Under the pieces are notes generated by a model, which worked only from the letters and a program-made list of their open reading frames with translations, ran no database searches and was not told the origin of the DNA. This document shows, one piece after another, positions 54,945-64,000 of a stretch of DNA of 64,000 nt. Numbering within the stretch: position 1 is the stretch's first letter; each line of letters begins with the position of its first letter. The stretch is from contig NC_092616.1 of NCBI RefSeq assembly GCF_047663525.1, positions 4,315,501 to 4,379,500 on the forward strand. Direction: 5' to 3'. This DNA comes from Anas platyrhynchos (Eukaryota > Chordata > Aves > Anseriformes > Anatidae). Made by a program: the position numbers and the translations under genes.

Positions 54945-56040
54945 ATGTCAAGAGGTGTGTGTGCCAGGTGAGGGAGGGAAGCCCAGGGATCCCTTCAGGC
55001 TGTTTGCCAGCAGGTTCCTCTGCAGCCCCAGGGCCATGTGCAGGGAGCCTGGTGGGGGGCAGAGCAAGGGAGGCCTTGGGCTGGGCCTCTGCTGCTGAGC
55101 TGGGCCGGGCTCCTGGGCCCAAGGGGAGCTCCTGGCAAGCGGGCAGCGCTGCAGAGAGACAGCTCTGCCCAGGAGCAGCTCCTCTGCACAGCGCAGCAGG
55201 CCTGGGGGCACTGCCTGCAGAGACACAGTGCTTAAAGGCAGGCACAAGTGGCAGCATGCCCAGAGCTCACCGGGGGAGAAGACTTCGCAGCCCTGCACCC
55301 GGTAAGTCACTGGCTGGAGGGCAATGCAGCTGCAGTTCGTGGAGGCAGGAGAAGCCGGGGGTGCAGGCAGGGCTGTCCAGGGCTGTGGTGCAGAGCAGGG
55401 TCCCTGCTGTGGCCCAGGGGCTGTGTGCCGGGGCAGGGCCTCTGCCGCCTGCCAGGCTCAGCACTCAGCCTGCCCGGGGAGCTGCCCAGGGCGCTGCGGG
55501 GAGAAGCTGCGGGTGGAAGGAGCCCCCCTGGCAGGGCAGGGTCCTGCTGCTGCTGGGAGGCTGCTGCCTGGAGCAGCCTGCTCACAGCTCCTCAGCTCAA
55601 CCAGAGTGTATCTAAAGGGTCTTTGCAAGAGCCGGGATAAAGTAGGGGATTTCAGCTTCAGTCACAGCTTTTCTGAGCCTCCTGAACTTCCAATCTTCTC
55701 TACTTGCCTCAGCTGTAATAGAAATATATGCTGCTAATTCCAAGAAGTGCTTGAGACTCTGTGATGGCTGAGAGGTTACAAGGATCTTTTCCTTCCCCTC
55801 AGCCCATAGACCACCACTCGTGCAGTGTCAGCAGGATCTGTGTGACCTGGGCTCTAGGACAATCCCCCAGCAAGCTGCCCCTGGGCAGAGCCCTTCTGCC
55901 AGGAGGTGTCTGCAGGGCAGAGCTGAGCACCCAGTGGGATGGGGGCTGGGAGCTGCAGGCAGGAGGCGTGGGGACAGAGACCCAGCTGCAGGCAGGGACA
56001 GCAGCAGGTAGCACAGCCATGGGCAGGGAATGGCAGGACA
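54945..56040 (+). promoter_or_regulatory. GC-rich OR14 upstream cassette U5
   Basis: Plus-strand cassette of the OR at 56962: part one 54945-55222, donor at 55302, part two 55350-55590, part three 55825-56040. The exon just before the donor (AGACTTCGCAGCCCTGCACC) has diverged from the other four, but the donor is kept. The intron to 56952 would be 1651 bases. Confidence 0.6.
55298..55307 (+). other. Putative splice donor of U5
   Basis: CCCGGTAAGT with the intron starting at 55302. Confidence 0.55.
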
Positions 56041-56961
56041 CTGCTAACAGAGTAGTCTGGCACCTCTCTGCCCTCTAGCCCACAGGATTCAGGACGTGAC
56101 TCATAACCTCAGTACCAGGACCTCACTCACAGCAGGCCCTTCTGAGTTCTTGTTGGTCCCTCGCCTTGCCTCCCCTGGCAGAAGCCCTGTGCTCTTCCTC
56201 TCTCTTCTTGGAGCTGCAGCTGCTGTTCTTGCTTTATGGCTCCCTGCAGATTTGGAGATGGGGCTTTCAGCTGCAGCTCATGCACTGACCCTTTGGGTCC
56301 CACCACGCAGATGTGTCCGTAGGAGGACGGTGCCCAGAGTTCCCCTTCTAACCTGTGGGGCTCTCGGCATTGCAGTCTGTGGGGCATGGACAAAGCCATA
56401 TCTCCTTCTAGGGACTTTCTGAGGCCACAATCATTGAGTAGCTCAATGTGGGTAACTCGACTGAGCCCTAGAGACCAGGGTAGATGGACAGACTGGCTAT
56501 CCTCACTGCACTAAAGACAGTCACTTTGCTTCCTGGGACTCACAAGAGCTCACCTGGTATTTCTTACAACTGCCAGGGTTTTCTACCCTCTAAAAATGCT
56601 CCTGAGTGTGATGCAGATAGAACAAAGTAAATTACAAGTACATCAGTAAAGACTGTTGAGAGTGGTAATGCTGTTAAGTCCAATACATCAGAGGTAGATT
56701 TAATCAGAGATCACTCCTGGTTTCTTTTTGTGTAGAGCTGTAGGACAGATCTGAATCCTCCAGCACACACAGAAGAGACTGCTGCTCCCAGGGCCACATT
56801 CCTCCAGCACCAACCAGACCTCAAGCAAGGGAGCAACAGAAATGCCTCAGAAAGGGGAAAGTCACTGTAGGGGTATTTGGACGGGAAGATAAATAGGTTT
56901 TCTCTCCTAATGATCACTATCTTTTCTTCCTTGGGTATTCCCCTTTGTCCAGGAGGATCAG

Positions 56962-57921
56962 ATGTCCAACAGCAGCTCCATCACCGAGTTCCTCCTCCTG
57001 CCATTCGCAGACACACGGGAGCTGCAGCTCCTGCACTTCACGCTCTTCCTGGGCATCTACCTGGCTGCCCTCCTGGGCAACGGCCTCATCCTCACCGCTG
57101 TAGCCTGTGACCACCGCCTCCACACCCCCATGTACTTCTTCCTCCTCAACCTCGCCCTCCTCGACCTGGGCTGCATCTCCACCACTGTCCCCAAAGCCAT
57201 GGCCAATTCTCTCTGGGATACCAGGGCCATTTCCTACTCAGGATGTGCTGCACAGGTCTTTCTGTTTCTTTTCTTGATATCAGCAGAGTTTTTTCTTCTC
57301 ACTGTCATGTCCTATGACCGCTACGTTGCCATCTGCAAGCCCCTGCACTACGGGAGCCTCCTGGGGAGCAGAGTTTGTGCTCAGATGGCAGCAGCTGCCT
57401 GGGGCAGTGGGGTTCTCTGTGCTCTGCTGCACACTGCCAATACATTTTCCCTGCCCCTCTGCCAAGGCAATGCTGTGGACCAGTTCTTCTGTGAAGTCCC
57501 CCAGATCCTCAAGCTCTCCTGCTCACACTCCTACCTCAGGAATGCTTGGGTACTTATGATTGGTGTCCCTTTAGCATCCATGTGCTTTTCTTTAATTATT
57601 TTTTCCTATGTGCAGGTCTTCAGGGCCGTGCTGAGGATGCCCTCTGAGAAGGGCCAGCACAAAGCCTTCTCCACGTGCCTCCCTCACCTGTTTGTGGTCT
57701 CCCTGTTTGTCATCACTGGACTTTTTGCCTCCATGAAGCCCTCCTCAATCTCCTTCCCAGCCCAGGACCTGATGGTGTCATTTCTGTACTCAGTGATGCC
57801 TCCAGCACTGAACCCCCTCATCTACAGCATGAGAAACCAGGAGCTCAAGTGTGCCATTAGGAAAATGATTTCAGGGATGTTTCTGAAAAGTGATAAATTA
57901 CCACTTTTTCTCCACAAATGA
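56962..57921 (+). CDS. Olfactory receptor, OR14-like (class II)
   Basis: Intact 319-residue receptor of unit U5. MSNSSS starts nine bases after a strong acceptor (CCCCTTTGTCCAG, ending 56952), and no other in-frame ATG lies upstream. NSS sequon 3-5, GN 39-40, HTPMYFF 54-60, VMSYDRYVAIC 115-125, SY near 215, KAFSTC 234-239, PPALNPLIYSMRN 280-292. TM5 (AWVLMIGVPLASMCFSLIIF) and TM7-adjacent residues (SISFPAQDLMVSF) are its most distinctive parts. The pseudogene 1 kb downstream shares its NAWVLMIG-type TM5. Confidence 0.95.
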   Translation: MSNSSSITEFLLLPFADTRELQLLHFTLFLGIYLAALLGNGLILTAVACDHRLHTPMYFFLLNLALLDLGCISTTVPKAMANSLWDTRAISYSGCAAQVFLFLFLISAEFFLLTVMSYDRYVAICKPLHYGSLLGSRVCAQMAAAAWGSGVLCALLHTANTFSLPLCQGNAVDQFFCEVPQILKLSCSHSYLRNAWVLMIGVPLASMCFSLIIFSYVQVFRAVLRMPSEKGQHKAFSTCLPHLFVVSLFVITGLFASMKPSSISFPAQDLMVSFLYSVMPPALNPLIYSMRNQELKCAIRKMISGMFLKSDKLPLFLHK

Positions 57922-58078
57922 CTTCCTGGGTACTTGTTTCATGATCATTATTGTTACATTTATCTTTGTTGTCATTCCCATTCATTAGTTTATTAGATTT
58001 ATTTATTTTTAATATGTATATCTACTGTACACTGAGGAATGAAACTGCTTTTTTAGTACTCTCTCTTAGCATCTGCTT

Positions 58079-58084
58079 AATAAA
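58079..58084 (+). terminator. Poly(A) signal of the 56962 OR
   Basis: AATAAA in CTGCTTAATAAAACAGG, 158 bases after the stop and the same text as at 18101-18115. Confidence 0.6.
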
Positions 58085-58168
58085 ACAGGATCTCCCCAAC
58101 AGACTGCCTGAAATCCTGCTTCTTCTTTCAAAGCTGATGCCAGATGCCAGTAACACGGCTGAGCAGTG

Positions 58169-58641
58169 TGGTGGTTTCACACCAATGGGCAGCTGAGCTC
58201 CAGCACATCACACTCATCACACTTTCATCCCCTCCTCAAAGGAGCAGCCGGAGAAAACAGAGTGGAAAGGGCTCCTTTTTTTTTTTTTTTTTTTTTTTGA
58301 AGATACAGGTAGAAGGCTTACCATTTGCAGTCTTGGGCAAAACAGATTCAGTGTAGGGAGATTAAGATCACTTAATGAGATTTAACTAACTGACTGGAGC
58401 AGTGAGGAACTAAAAACAAAAAGTTTCTCACTCTTATCTCTCCCAGATGCTCTTGTGTAGCAGCTTATTTTTTACCCTTTCTTAAATATGTTTTCACGGA
58501 AATGCAAACACCATTGCTTATTGGCTTGAATCTAGCTTGCGGCGGGCCCCTAGTCTAACATGGGGCTGCTTCTGGGTTCTTCTCAAAGAAGCCACCCCTA
58601 TGGCACCCTGCTATCAAAATCTTGCCAAGTTAACTCACTAC
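58169..58641 (-). mobile_element. ERVL-like LTR (family 2), internally shortened
   Basis: Both LTR ends are present on the minus strand (TGTAGTGAGTTAACTTGGC at the right, TGGTGGTTTCACACC text at the left), but much of the internal repeat block is missing. A T tract (58276-58299) lies inside. It occupies the same site in the OR 3' flank as the LTRs at 18190 and 27443. Fossil. Confidence 0.75.
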
Positions 58642-58642
58642 A

Positions 58643-58978
58643 GGAGGGATACAAATTTAATCAGAAGGTTGGAGCACCTCTTGTATGAAGAGAGGTTAAG
58701 AGAGGTGGGGATGTTCAGCCTGGAGAAGAGAAGTCTCTGGGGTGACCTCATTGCAGCTTTTCTTTTTTTTTCTTTTCTTTTCTTTTTTTTTTTTTTTAGT
58801 AAAAAAAAAGACCCTTAAAGGGACCTTAAAGGGGTCTTTTTGAAAGTACTTTTTTAAAAATACTTTTCAGTACTTAAAAGGGTGAAGAGGGACTCCTTAT
58901 TTGGCTATATGATGATAGGAAAAGGGGGAATAGTCTTAAAATAAAAGAATATAGATTGTTATTATACATTTGGAGGAA
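58643..58978 (+). mobile_element. CR1 fragment
   Basis: CR1 C-terminal coding text (LEHLLYEERLREVGMFSLEKRSLWGDLIAA) is followed by a T-rich expansion (58757-58798) and the continuation CAGTACTTAAAAGGGTG. It ends abruptly against OR sequence without the normal CR1 tail. Confidence 0.75.
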
Positions 58979-58980
58979 AT

Positions 58981-59835
58981 TAACCTGGCTGCCCTCCTGG
59001 GCAATGGCCTCATCCTCACAGCTGTAGCCTGCAACCACTGCCTCCACACCCCCATGATACCAGGGCCATTTCCTATGCAGGGTGTGCTGCACAGGCGTTT
59101 CTTTTTCCCTTTCCCATGTCAGTAGAGTACTTCCTTCGCACCATCATGTCCTACGACCGCTACATTGCCATCTGCAAGCCTCTGCACTACGGGAGCCTCC
59201 TGGGGAGCAGAGTTTGTGCCCAGATGGCAGCAGCTGCCTGGGGCAGTGGGGTTCTCTGTGCTCTGCTGCACACTGCCAATACATTTTCCCTGCCCCTCTG
59301 TGGAGGAAGTGCTGTGGACCAGTTCTTCTGTGAAGTCCCCCAGATCCTCAAGCTCTCTTGCTCTGACTCCTAGCTCAGGGAAATTGGGCTTCTCACATTT
59401 AGTATTTTTGTTTTGTTTGGGGGGTGTTTTGCATTCATTTTGTTGTCCTATGTGCAGATCCTCAGGATCTGTTGCTCATATTCCTACCTCAGGAATGTTT
59501 GGGTACTTATGATTGGTTTCTCTTTAGCATCCACATGTTTTATTTTCATTCTTTTCTCCTATGTGCATGGACAGCACAAAGCCTTTTCCACGTGCCTCCC
59601 TCACCTGGCCATGGTCTCCCTGTTTTTCAGCACTGCCGTTTTTACCTACCTGAAGCCCCCCTACATCTCTTCCCCATCCCTGGATCTCGTGGTGACAGTT
59701 TTGTACTCGGTGGTTCCTCCAGCCATGAACCCCCTCATCTACAGCATGAGGAACAAGGAGCTCAAGGATGCACTGCAGAAACTCATGAGTGGGTGTACAT
59801 CAGAAGTAATGTACTGCCTGTCTTCTCCTGAATAG
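58981..59835 (+). pseudogene. Chimeric OR14-like olfactory receptor pseudogene
   Basis: A host OR copy broken in several ways. The first ~33 residues are missing; sequence opens at LAALLGNGLILTAVAC. About 90 bases are deleted between CACCCCCATG and ATACCAGGG, removing most of TM2. From 59116 the frame is open, with MSYDRYIAICKPLHYG, to a TAG at 59371-59373 after LKLSCSDS. The region after this holds two TM5 segments in series: a U2-like one (GLL...FGGCFAFILLSYVQIL) and then a U5-like one beginning again at the extracellular loop (CSYSYLRNVWVLMIGFSLAS). The ICL3 stretch after the second SYV is shortened to HGQHKAFSTC. The TM7 text PPAMNPLIYSMRN is intact. The structure suggests unequal recombination between two ORs. 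Confidence 0.9.
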
Positions 59836-59972
59836 CACTGGTAATATAACTCATGCCATGCCAAACTTGTCTTTTGTTCTTGAGTGGGTTTTTTTGTTCA
59901 TTATTGGGGAGAGAGCCATCAACGTAATCCATATAAATTGTCATTGTTTAGCCCACTCCTGTGTTTAAACAA

Positions 59973-59978
59973 AATAAA
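59973..59978 (+). terminator. Poly(A) signal after the OR pseudogene
   Basis: AATAAA in AACAAAATAAAGGAACC, followed by a GT-rich stretch (AGTGTGTCTG). Confidence 0.45.
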
Positions 59979-60205
59979 GGAACCTGCACTGAAGAGTGTG
60001 TCTGAGATGCTTTTTCTGAGAATTTTGCTGGGGGTTCCAGGGTAATGTCCATGGGTAGAAGTGGAAAGCAATAGAGTCTCATCAGAACAGCACTGCCAGG
60101 AAGCACCGGTGTTTGGTCTGTCTGGAGCAGCTCTTGCTCCATCTCCACACTCTCCTTCTGAGCCTCTTCTGTTGGCATAAGCCCGATTGTTCCTGCAGCT
60201 TGGTC

Positions 60206-60275
60206 ACAGTACTGCTGTGTGGCAATCCTGTGACCAATCCACAGTACTGCTGTGTGGCAATCCTGTGACCAATCC
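60206..60275. repeat. 35-bp tandem duplication
   Basis: Two consecutive copies of a 35-base unit starting ACAGTACTGCTGTGTGGC; the second copy starts at 60241. The unit's copies appear identical. Confidence 0.9.
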
Positions 60276-63200
60276 CACGGACAGGCAATGGGCATTTTTG
60301 TGACACAGATGGCCTCCACAACAACATTTCCATCCCATAATGTGATTCAGCTCAGGGTAGTGCCTGGGGGCTCAGGTCTTCCTTCACAGTTGCTGTCAAG
60401 AACATTGCAGTCCAGAAATGGATTCTAAAGGGGGACCTGGCTTTGCCTGTTTCTCCATGGGCTCAGGGTGAAGTGATCAGAGCCCCAGCTGGGTGTTTGA
60501 GGGCATGGGGACTCACTCAGGTGTTGCTTGTTGGTGTTCAGCACTCAGGCAGATGGTGAGGAATCTCCAATTAACCTGCCTGGGGCACTGCAGCATGTGC
60601 TGGGGCTAGTGGCAGGTGAGCATTTTACTGGAAGGAATCAAGAGCTGCCAGGAGAGCCTAGGGGAGCTGCAGGGACAGCATGTGCCAGGGGGTCAGCAGT
60701 GAATGGAACCCACAGAGCATGAGCCTCTTCCAGGTAGAGTCCCTGCAAGAGAAAATGCTAAATTGGGGTGTGAGCAGGCAAAGGAGAGCCCTGCAACCCA
60801 GGGGACACAGAGGGGACAGGGAAAGAAGTCTGGCAAATGGTTTCACCCCTAGTGAAATGCTACAGGCTGGATATAGTGCAGCACCCAAACATTTCTCATG
60901 GCACTGGAAAGAAAGCAGGCTACCTCTGAGCACCCTTGACAGCCACAGAAGAGCTGGTGTGGGAAGCAGTCAGTGGAAGAGCCCTATGAGCTGTCTCTGC
61001 CTCTCAGCCTGCCCAGCACAGCCCTGCAGAGTGCCCCTGTGTCCCAGACACCACAGCCCCCTTGCTCTGCAAAGCAGTACCACAGCTGGGGTGGTAGGGA
61101 GCAGGGGGAGAGGGTGCAGGAATGGTTGGCCAGGCCAGCACAGGCGTGCTCCTTCCTGGGAAAGGCTCTCTGTTGAGGTGGGAAGTCCTGGGAGGAGAGT
61201 GGGGCCCCGTGTGTGTGCAGGGGATCCCTGGAAAGAGAAACCCCTGGGTACTTCTGCAGCTTGGAGCAGGCTGCCAGGGCTCAGCGGCAGCAGGAGCTGC
61301 CTGAGGAGCTCCAGGACCAGGGCTCTCAGCCCAGCTCAGAGAGGTGGTTTGTTCCTCCGCAGTGGGACACAGAACGGCTCACTCAGAAGTCCAGATGTGC
61401 CTGGTACAGTTAAGGCTTCAGCATGCACATAGTGTACATGTGCTGAGGTGAACCTGAGAGAGCACAAATGCCCTCAGCCAGTGTCCATTCCTCATGCTGT
61501 AGAGGGTTGGGAGAACGAAGGCTGGTCAGCCTCACCTCAGTCCCTGTGAAGGTGATGGGGCAAGCTTTTCCACAGCCACCTCCAGGCACTTGAAGGAAAA
61601 AAAATAGGATTGCTGAACCTATAGGGGAGGGGACGGAAAGGGAAGCAAAGGGAAGAGAAGGTGCCTACCTGTCTTTAGCAAGGCCTTTGGCTTTGTCTCA
61701 AAGAATTCTTATAGCCAGAATGGTGCTATGTGTATTTAACAAATTGGTGAGGCCGTGGGTGTGCCTGTTTGCTGGACAATCAGGCCCAGATATCATCCAT
61801 GACACATAGTGCTGTCAGTCAGTTCTTAGCATCATCCCTCAGCGATCAGCACTTGGGGCAGCACTGCTGAATGTCGTTATTAACTCTCTGAACTACCGAA
61901 TGGAGCACACTTTCAGATCTTTTCTGGATGGTGTCAAGGTCCGAGGAGCCCTTGATCAATCTTATCTATTCAGTCTACCTTGATCAGAAGAGTTGAAGAA
62001 GATAAAAATCAGAAGTCTCTTGGAACATTTATTTGTTTATTGTGATTCAATGACCTGTCCTTCAGAGAGCTCTCTGAAGACATAGCAGGCAGAGGAAGAG
62101 GAAAAGGGAGAGAGGTAGAGGCAGAGATACATCTTGTGTTCCTATGACCACGGTAGATCCTGCAAAGAATGATTCCATATTTGAAGTAGTAGTAGAAAAC
62201 TTACTTTATAAACTAAGGGTAGAAAATTTACTTGATAAGCTTACTTTTTTTTATCTCCCCAGGCCCTGGCACACAATGACGGTGCCGGGTGAATAAGTTG
62301 AGGTCTGTGGTGCCTCAGAAACTTAACAACGAGTAGGAAGCCTCTGGTCAGCTCAATCTCTGGAGCTGACAGGCCAGCAGCAGTAACATGGCTGGGGACA
62401 AGGCCTATGAGGTGACTGCTTCCTGAAGCAGCTGATGTGTCAGCCCTTGCCTCCTGGCTGACATCTGTGTTTTTCAGCTCACACCCGCCAGCATCCCTGA
62501 TAAGGCAGCAGAAGGCACCTGCTTGGCACACTGATTGTGAGATGCCCTCTGTCTGAGAGCCTGACAGGCCCCATGCAGGAAGAGGCCTTGGGTGTGGGTT
62601 TTCAAGTCCCTTCTGCCTGAGCACATGGTGAGACAGGAACGGGTACACAACTTGGTTATGTCTACCTGAGAAACTGGAAGGCCAGCAGGAGGCATGTGGC
62701 ATCGAAGATCCTGGTGCGGATTCTCTGGTGGTGGGAAATAGCAGGAGAGAGTCACAAGTGGGACAAAGTGCTGCTTGGAAGGTGAAGAGTGGGAATGAGG
62801 ACAAGGAAATGTCACTGAAAGGGTAGTGCTGTGGGACCTGACATCACCCAGAAGGAGTCTATGGTCAGCCCATGCCATTTTGTTTCAAAGGACAGCCAGG
62901 GAGGGTGGGGAGACCTCAGTGAAAGTAAGGAAATGGCAGGGTGAGAGCAAAGTGGAAACGTGAAGTGCATGCCTGTAGCCTGCAGGGAGAATAGGGCAAG
63001 AATTGGACAGTGCAGGACAGCCTGTGGTGATGAAGACCGAGTGCACTGGCAAGGCTGCAAGGCCCCAACAGCACTAAGGTCTTTGTCCCCCTGGCTATGG
63101 CAGTTGTCTCTGCTACTGAGGCTCACGAGAACACAAGCTGTGCTCATGACACTGGGGTCTTGTGGCCTCCTTGCAACCCAGTGGGGAGGCCAGCAGGTGT

Positions 63201-64000
63201 CATAGCATTGTCCTTCTCACAACATCACACACCCCACATCCCACTGCCCCAGGAAGAGCCCTGAGCCATGGGTGAGGAACAGGACCTCCCTGCCCAGGGG
63301 CTGGGGGCCAGGGCTTGGCCTTTCTGCTTCACCAAACAAACCAAGGCCTTTACTCAGCATCAGAGTCTCCTGCCCAGTGCCTTTGCCTACCTGCAATCAT
63401 GGCCTCACATTGTCTGCTCTAACAAGTCCATGGGGAGGCTTTGTCAGTAATGACCCTCACTGGGGCCCATTAATACTCCCAGACTCTTCAAAGTTTCCTT
63501 CTGACTTTTACTTCTCCTGCAGTTACATCATTCTCCTCTCACTACCTGAAGTTTATGGACTCAGCACCAAATGCACCATGGAGCTCATTACCATTCAGCC
63601 ATTTTCATCCAGTCTTCCAGACTTGTACAGTTAATTAGTGAGGTTTCAAGAATGCAGTTTGAAGAGAAAGTATTCAATGACCAGATTTCTAAGAGCATTT
63701 TCCTTAGTTGAGATTATTTTCCATTAGTTTAGAGTTTTCAGAAGAACTGATAGCATCATTCTCTAGTTGTCATAGATCCAAAGTGTCTCCTAAGGAGGTC
63801 TGTATGGGTGGAAAAGCAGTCCCTCGAAGTCCTAGACTGTATGGACAACCTTGCTGCTCAGCTCTCCATCCCCACCACTTCTCTCATCAGCCACCTGAGA
63901 CTTGCATCACTTTTCCTTACACCAGACTTCTCCACTGAAATCCACAGAGGGATGTTACAGCATCTTTTCACCAAGTCCCACATCCTTTCTTCAGACAACT
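60276..64000. other. Non-coding region, no gene recognised
   Basis: The longest frame (60680-61432, 250 codons, plus) is Arg/Ser/Gly-rich with no recognisable domain, and I consider it chance. A purine-rich patch is at 62090-62125. From about 62.2 kb the sequence shows weak similarity to 1.7-2.85 kb, clearest at 63860-64000 against 2690-2835 (CTCTCATCAGCC..., ...CTTTCTTCAGACAA). No CR1, LTR or OR was recognised. Confidence 0.5.

Noticed and set aside
60680-61432. 250-codon open frame
   Set aside because: No recognisable domain, low-complexity Arg/Ser/Gly content, overlapping frames on the same strand, and no neighbouring exons.
62241-62878. Two overlapping minus-strand frames of 187 and 134 codons
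   Set aside because: Different phases over the same DNA, no recognised domain, no splice or family support.

Overview
This is nuclear DNA from a bird, and the sequence itself says so. It carries CR1 LINEs whose 3' ends finish in the octamer-like tail ATTCTATGATTCTATG. It carries solo LTRs of avian endogenous retroviruses with 5-bp target-site duplications. It also carries a cluster of near-identical 319-residue olfactory receptors of the bird-expanded OR14-like (gamma-c) type. Species cannot be told from the sequence. There is no operon logic here: genes are single-exon vertebrate olfactory receptor (OR) coding exons in a sea of repeats.

I find six intact OR reading frames. Five are OR14-like: 16945-17904 (+), 28649-29608 (-), 40100-41059 (+), 45735-46694 (-) and 56962-57921 (+). 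One is OR10-like, 20046-20984 (-). There are two OR pseudogenes, 27712-28548 (-) and 58981-59835 (+), and a tiny OR relic near 42520-43145 (+) that was split by a solo LTR.

Layout. 1-8 kb: repeat-rich DNA with a 9-bp minisatellite, nested CR1s and a solo LTR. 8-18 kb: first OR14 cassette (U1), broken by an LTR and by a CR1 with a complete reverse transcriptase frame. 18-24.7 kb: composite LTRs, the OR10-like gene and long simple repeats. 24.7-41.7 kb: block A, two head-to-head arms (U2 minus, U3 plus) around a non-coding spacer. 41.7-45.7 kb: LTR relics and the split OR relic. 45.7-58.1 kb: block B, a second copy of the head-to-head arrangement (U4 minus, U5 plus). 58.1-59.98 kb: LTR, CR1 and a chimeric OR pseudogene. 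60-64 kb: no gene recognised.

Every intact OR14 gene is preceded, in its own orientation, by the same GC-rich cassette. That cassette ends in a conserved splice donor (CGGTAAGT-like), and a conserved pyrimidine-rich acceptor lies 10-48 bp before each ATG. I infer a shared non-coding first exon and promoter region copied with each receptor. Blocks A and B, about 17 kb apart, differ by private CR1 insertions, so the duplication history can be ordered. A hairpin shaped like a microRNA precursor lies in the U1 intron. All homology statements come from reading the sequence by eye; no percent identities were computed.
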